A DNA stretch of 41,527 nt from Mesostigma viride (taxonomy: Eukaryota > Streptophyta > Mesostigmatophyceae > Mesostigmatales > Mesostigmataceae), in contig RPFO01000359.1 in the NCBI GenBank assembly GCA_009746045.1, positions 2,019,491 through 2,061,017 on the forward strand, read 5' to 3'. A program made the position numbers and the translations under genes. Shown one piece after another: positions 41,200 through 41,527 of the stretch. A model generated the notes under the pieces. The model was not told the origin of the DNA. It saw only the letters and a program-made list of their open reading frames with translations, and searched no databases. Positions within the stretch are counted from its first letter, which is position 1, and each line of letters begins with the position of its first letter.

Positions 41200-41527
41200 G
41201 TAAGTAGGAAGACAAGGGGTGACGGGAGCAAGGGAAAGCGTACAGGGCTGAGTAGAGAAGAGCTCCCGAGGTAACGTGGCATCCTACGCAGTCGCCGGAA
41301 AGTGGAAGCGCAGAAATGGCAGCGATTATTCGTCGTCGACCAATATTTTCGAAAACCGAGAAAGCAGATATGGACGACACCTTGAAGGCTGACGTCCACA
41401 CGTGAAGACCCACCAGGCGCGAGCTTTGAGCCGTGTCGGCGAATGTTCCTCACTACGGGTCCCCAGCAAAAACATATTCCACCTACCTTCGAATCATGCA
41501 TCAGCGTCCGCAAATGGCGCTGGACCA

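Noticed and set aside
1-41527. CRISPR arrays, bacterial operons or phage genes
   Set aside because: Tandem repeats here have no unique spacers, and the genes are spliced eukaryotic genes.

Overview
The window is eukaryotic nuclear DNA. It has no bacterial operon structure, and the coding signal comes as short exons on the minus strand bounded by GT..AG junctions whose phases match from one exon to the next. The dCache plus cyclic-nucleotide-phosphodiesterase receptor, a UGUAA-type polyadenylation motif, a non-LTR retrotransposon and the heavy load of simple repeats best fit a chlorophyte green alga of the Chlamydomonadales type. This is inferred from gene families, and I cannot name a species. 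Layout, right to left for the two main genes: (1) Gene A, minus strand, about 10949 down past the left edge. A signal-anchor helix, an extracellular dCache-like sensor, a second membrane helix, a cytoplasmic linker and the first part of a class I cyclic-nucleotide PDE catalytic domain are spread over seven well-supported exons plus one doubtful mini-exon. The rest of the PDE domain lies beyond base 1. The intron at 4671-7546 holds five successive G/C-asymmetric microsatellite arrays. (2) 11.2-21.1 kb is intergenic and transposon-rich: CACGTG-palindrome repeats, a decayed LINE-type reverse transcriptase (about 15.76-17.80 kb, plus) and a small plus-strand PHD-finger ORF (19768-20046) whose start codon sits inside a 29-bp direct repeat. 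(3) Gene B, minus strand, 34590 down to a stop codon at 21305, has eleven exon segments. It encodes a coiled-coil, partly acidic and low-complexity protein that I do not recognise. Its 5' end is not seen and may lie to the right. (4) A 1.02-kb inverted-repeat element flanked by TA (32937-33956) sits in a gene B intron and can encode a two-exon protein of about 118 residues. (5) 35.08-35.77 kb is a 49-bp minisatellite, and about 36.0-39.0 kb is a pure-pyrimidine 9-bp satellite. (6) 39.0-41.5 kb is mostly unassigned, with one possible plus-strand exon at 40999-41199. The most unusual pattern is that many exons of both genes have diverged partial copies of their own exon-intron junction in the neighbouring intron. 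A copy carries 20-50 bases across the splice site, and the copied splice site is often still intact. I count eight clear junctions of this kind. One copy (25951-25982) is itself bounded by AG and GT and looks like a duplicated mini-exon; another gives two identical in-frame donors 24 bp apart (28613-28660). This suggests introns that grow by tandem duplication seeded at their own splice junctions, possibly creating alternative splice sites.
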